From CAZINM01 sp964540605 (GTDB taxonomy: Bacteria > Patescibacteriota > Dojkabacteria > SC72 > JAHDCA01): DNA of 8,281 bases. Each line of letters starts with the position of its first letter. The first letter of the stretch is position 1. This document shows, in pieces, positions 6,392-8,281 of the stretch. The stretch lies in assembly GCA_964540605.1 (NCBI GenBank), contig CAZINM010000047.1, positions 1 through 8,281 on the forward strand, given 5' to 3'. A program made the position numbers and the translations under genes. Under the pieces are notes generated by a model, which made no database searches, was not told where the DNA came from, and worked only from the letters and a program-made list of their open reading frames with translations.

Positions 6392-8002
6392 TTATTTTGC
6401 TACGATAAAATACGATCTTCCGTTTCTGATCAAAAAATCATTACCATACTCTACTCCATCATCAATAAGCATGAATTGATACCTACTATTTACATAGTCT
6501 GCAAGAATTAAAGTCGCTGAATTGCTGTTATCTGCATAATATGACAACACATCCGATGCATACAATTGAGTTTCATTTGTGATAAATCCTACCAAGTTCC
6601 ATCCAGAGCTAAGTTCTGGATAACCTGTTTCTGTAGGAAATTGACCCTGTACATCAAAACTACCACTAGAATTAGCAAAAATTATTAATCCATCACCAAT
6701 CTCAATATCAAAATCGTCTCCAATAAAACCATCACTCTCTGTTCGTTTATAAAGTTGCCATTGTGAATTACTATACTTACCAATAAATTCGATCTCTACC
6801 TGTTCTGATTCAGACGCTTCAATAATATAACTAGCATTCATATCATCTGAGCCAATTGGTATACTTACGAAATTTAACCCATCTTTAAGATCGATCTTGA
6901 ATTTTGCAATATTTATTGGGTCAGGATCAATTATCGGATCAGGTTCATCATTCGCGTCATAATTCGTGAAATTCCCTGGTATTGAAAAAAGCCTTACAGT
7001 ATCAACATATGACCAATTCTCAACATTCCAGATAACTCTATCAAAATCGATACTATTGTTATTAACTTTAGCTATTATTGTATCATTCTCGCCTTTAAAT
7101 TCTTCTTGCACCCTGGAACCAAATATCCCAGATAATTCAACCTGAAGAACCCCTTTATATTGATTCTGAATGTACTCATGATTATGACCGGAGAAAATGA
7201 TTTTAAGATCATGTGATTCTCCACAAGGAAATGCATCGATCACACTATTCATTCTAGTAAAGTCAGTCTCATGAGTGAAAGCTATGGTAATAGACTCATC
7301 ATGAGGTTCACAAACCTTTTGCTTGAACCATTCAACTTGAGGCGTATCATCAGCATAAAGAGGTAGATCTAGAATAATAAAACGGATCCCACCCCTTGAA
7401 AAAACATACTCTTTTTCTGTATAGCCGTAATCGCAATACTGATCAATTTCTGTGATAACTTTATTAAATGGCTTATTACCTGTAGCATATTGATATTGAT
7501 CATTAATTTTCTCAGTAGAACTTAGGTGAGATCCCTCACACATGCCTTTAAGATAATACTCTTTATAGTAGCCTTTTTTAATGTTTAAATTGTCTCTTTC
7601 TAAAAAATTAACATCATGATTTCCAGGCACAGTATGAATTTCTATATCTTGTAACGAGTCCTGAAGTGCAATAATGTTGCTTAATGGGGATTGATTGTAC
7701 ACATCCCAGTCAAAATCACCCACATGAAAAAGCATATTGGAATCAGATTCCTTAATTTTGTTAAAAAAGAATGTAAAGACATCTGCTTGAGGAGCATGGG
7801 TATCTGAAATGATCGAGAAACTCCAAGGGACAAAATCTTCATCCGCACTGCTTCTTGGATCTGTATTTCCATAAATAGCCCAAACAGTTGCAATCACAGC
7901 AATACCCATCAGAACAAAAATCCCAAGCCTTTTTTTTCTATCTTTACGATAAAATCTCTTACTATTACTCTTATATTTCCCTTTACTATTGCGTGATCCC
8001 AT
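6392..8002 (-). CDS. membrane-anchored calcineurin-like phosphoesterase with two C-terminal repeat domains
   Basis: This 536-residue protein has a very basic N-terminus (residues 1-25, many Lys/Arg) and one hydrophobic segment (about 26-45). It is therefore probably a signal anchor with the rest outside the cytoplasmic membrane. The phosphoesterase domain (~60-345) has the full two-metal motif series: D67-T-H69, G95-D96 (GDFDWD), G127-N128-H129-D130, H244 (FTHETD) and G272-H-N-H275. It should hydrolyse a phosphoester, but the substrate cannot be predicted. An Asp/Pro-rich linker (349-363, EPDPIIDPDP) leads to two related domains: ~373-453 (DGLNFVSIP ... GDGLIIFA) and ~466-536 (SGWNLVGF ... 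NGRSYFIVA). These resemble GWNLVSxP-type domains at the C-termini of secreted proteins. Four cysteines (155, 190, 231, 260) all lie in the catalytic domain. ATG start at 8002 follows a good promoter; no Shine-Dalgarno is seen. Monocistronic, converging on trxA. Confidence 0.9.
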   Translation of the reverse strand: MGSRNSKGKYKSNSKRFYRKDRKKRLGIFVLMGIAVIATVWAIYGNTDPRSSADEDFVPWSFSIISDTHAPQADVFTFFFNKIKESDSNMLFHVGDFDWDVYNQSPLSNIIALQDSLQDIEIHTVPGNHDVNFLERDNLNIKKGYYKEYYLKGMCEGSHLSSTEKINDQYQYATGNKPFNKVITEIDQYCDYGYTEKEYVFSRGGIRFIILDLPLYADDTPQVEWFKQKVCEPHDESITIAFTHETDFTRMNSVIDAFPCGESHDLKIIFSGHNHEYIQNQYKGVLQVELSGIFGSRVQEEFKGENDTIIAKVNNNSIDFDRVIWNVENWSYVDTVRLFSIPGNFTNYDANDEPDPIIDPDPINIAKFKIDLKDGLNFVSIPIGSDDMNASYIIEASESEQVEIEFIGKYSNSQWQLYKRTESDGFIGDDFDIEIGDGLIIFANSSGSFDVQGQFPTETGYPELSSGWNLVGFITNETQLYASDVLSYYADNSNSATLILADYVNSRYQFMLIDDGVEYGNDFLIRNGRSYFIVAK

Positions 8003-8026
8003 TACCGAATTGTTAAACTATATTCA

Positions 8027-8056
8027 ATTATAACAACCTTGATAAAACAATGCCAA
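8027..8056 (-). promoter_or_regulatory. sigma-70-type promoter of the phosphoesterase gene
   Basis: On the - strand TTGGCA (8056 down to 8051, five of six consensus bases), an 18-nt spacer and a perfect TATAAT (8032 down to 8027) form the best promoter in the window. Transcription would start near 8020, leaving a leader of only about 18 nt before the ATG at 8002, with no Shine-Dalgarno in it. Confidence 0.65.
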
Positions 8057-8070
8057 ATTGGTGAATTTAT

Positions 8071-8100
8071 AATAAGTTATTGCCTATAAATCGACTTATT
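8071..8100. repeat. inverted repeat AATAAGT/ACTTATT
   Basis: AATAAGT (8071-8077) and ACTTATT (8094-8100) are a perfect 7-bp inverted repeat around a 16-nt centre. It lies between the divergent promoters of the phosphoesterase and tRNA-Asp. No T-tract follows in either direction, so it does not look like a terminator; an operator or a chance AT-rich repeat are both possible. Confidence 0.35.
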
Positions 8101-8103
8101 GAT

Positions 8104-8128
8104 ATACTTCTTGCGTGATATGAAGTAT
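8104..8128. repeat. inverted repeat ATACTTC/GAAGTAT upstream of tRNA-Asp
   Basis: ATACTTC (8104-8110) and GAAGTAT (8122-8128) form a perfect 7-bp inverted repeat with an 11-nt spacer. It occupies the expected -35/spacer region of the tRNA-Asp promoter and abuts the extended -10 element. The geometry fits a dimeric repressor site, but no regulator is identified. Confidence 0.4.
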
Positions 8129-8136
8129 GGCATAAT
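8128..8136 (+). promoter_or_regulatory. putative extended -10 promoter of tRNA-Asp
   Basis: TGG followed directly by CATAAT (8131-8136) matches an extended -10 element (TGn plus a five-of-six -10). Transcription would begin near 8143, about 13 nt before the mature tRNA 5' end. No good -35 lies 16-18 nt upstream, which is tolerated with an extended -10. Confidence 0.4.
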
Positions 8137-8155
8137 AAAGCATATTTTAAAGCAA

Positions 8156-8232
8156 GGAGTGGTAGTTCAGTTGGTTAGAACAATGCACTGTCACTGCATA
8201 GGTCGCGGGTTCGAGTCCCGTCCACTCCGCCA
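8156..8232 (+). tRNA. tRNA-Asp (anticodon GTC), CCA encoded
   Basis: A complete 77-nt cloverleaf. The acceptor stem is GGAGTGG (8156-8162) with CCACTCC (8222-8228). The D stem is GTTC/GAAC. The anticodon stem ATGCA/TGCAT holds loop CTGTCAC with anticodon GTC. The variable loop is AGGTC, and the T arm GCGGG-TTCGAGT-CCCGT has one wobble pair. The discriminator is G, as expected for aspartate, and the CCA end is encoded (8230-8232). It decodes GAC and GAU. Confidence 0.97.
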
Positions 8233-8264
8233 TTTTCAACATGTTCCAACAAGACCCGTCCACT
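8217..8264 (+). repeat. 10-nt duplication of the tRNA-Asp 3' part
   Basis: CCCGTCCACT from the T-stem/acceptor region of tRNA-Asp (8217-8226) recurs exactly at 8255-8264, 38 nt downstream. The flanks do not match beyond scattered bases. The rest of the 49 nt to the window edge has no gene or terminator I can recognise. Confidence 0.6.
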
Positions 8265-8281
8265 ATGTTTTAAAACCCTTA

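Noticed and set aside
7681..7893. 70-codon - strand open frame within the phosphoesterase
   Set aside because: It is an alternate frame of the motif-bearing catalytic domain and has no independent support.
1..8281. Alternative genetic code with UGA as Gly or Trp
   Set aside because: All seven stops are TAA or TAG, which prompted the check. However, every gene is full length with no in-frame TGA, and Gly and Trp use ordinary codons. The absence of TGA stops in seven genes can be chance.

Overview
The window is an AT-rich, densely packed bacterial chromosome segment. It carries seven protein-coding genes, one of them cut by the left edge, and one tRNA gene. The gene set suggests a candidate-phyla-radiation (Patescibacteria) genome. 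Several housekeeping proteins (enolase, CTP synthase, TsaD) are complete but carry non-standard residues in otherwise highly conserved loops. The t6A enzymes TsaC and TsaE are fused, and none of the six visible start codons has a clear Shine-Dalgarno sequence. The phylum assignment is an inference from remembered family signatures and is not proven here. Reading frames are intact under the standard bacterial code. All seven stop codons are TAA or TAG.

Layout from left to right: (1) On the + strand, the C-terminal end of a prohibitin-type SPFH protein is followed after 2 nt by enolase, so the two are very likely co-transcribed. (2) Enolase converges on pyrG (CTP synthase), which is on the - strand. 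(3) Upstream of pyrG on the - strand lie tsaD and, before it, a tsaC-tsaE fusion gene. The order of transcription is tsaCE, then tsaD, then pyrG after a 230-nt gap containing a promoter-like site, hairpins and a direct repeat. (4) A 178-nt divergent promoter region separates tsaCE from trxA (thioredoxin, + strand). (5) trxA converges on a membrane-anchored calcineurin-like phosphoesterase (- strand), and the two share a strong hairpin terminator. (6) A short divergent intergenic region with two inverted repeats leads to a tRNA-Asp(GUC) gene with encoded CCA, followed by 49 nt of unexplained sequence.

Functionally, the tsaCE-tsaD pair covers three of the four bacterial components for the universal tRNA modification t6A37: threonylcarbamoyl-AMP synthesis, the transferase, and the ATPase that drives the transferase cycle. 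TsaB is not in the window. Enolase and CTP synthase are core metabolism and thioredoxin handles thiol redox. The phosphoesterase is the least conventional gene: an N-terminal signal anchor, a complete metallophosphoesterase motif set, an Asp/Pro linker and two tandem copies of a C-terminal domain. I see no mobile elements, CRISPR arrays or rRNA. The observations most worth following are the TsaC-TsaE fusion, the duplicated surface domain, and the variant active-site loops in enolase, CTP synthase and TsaD.
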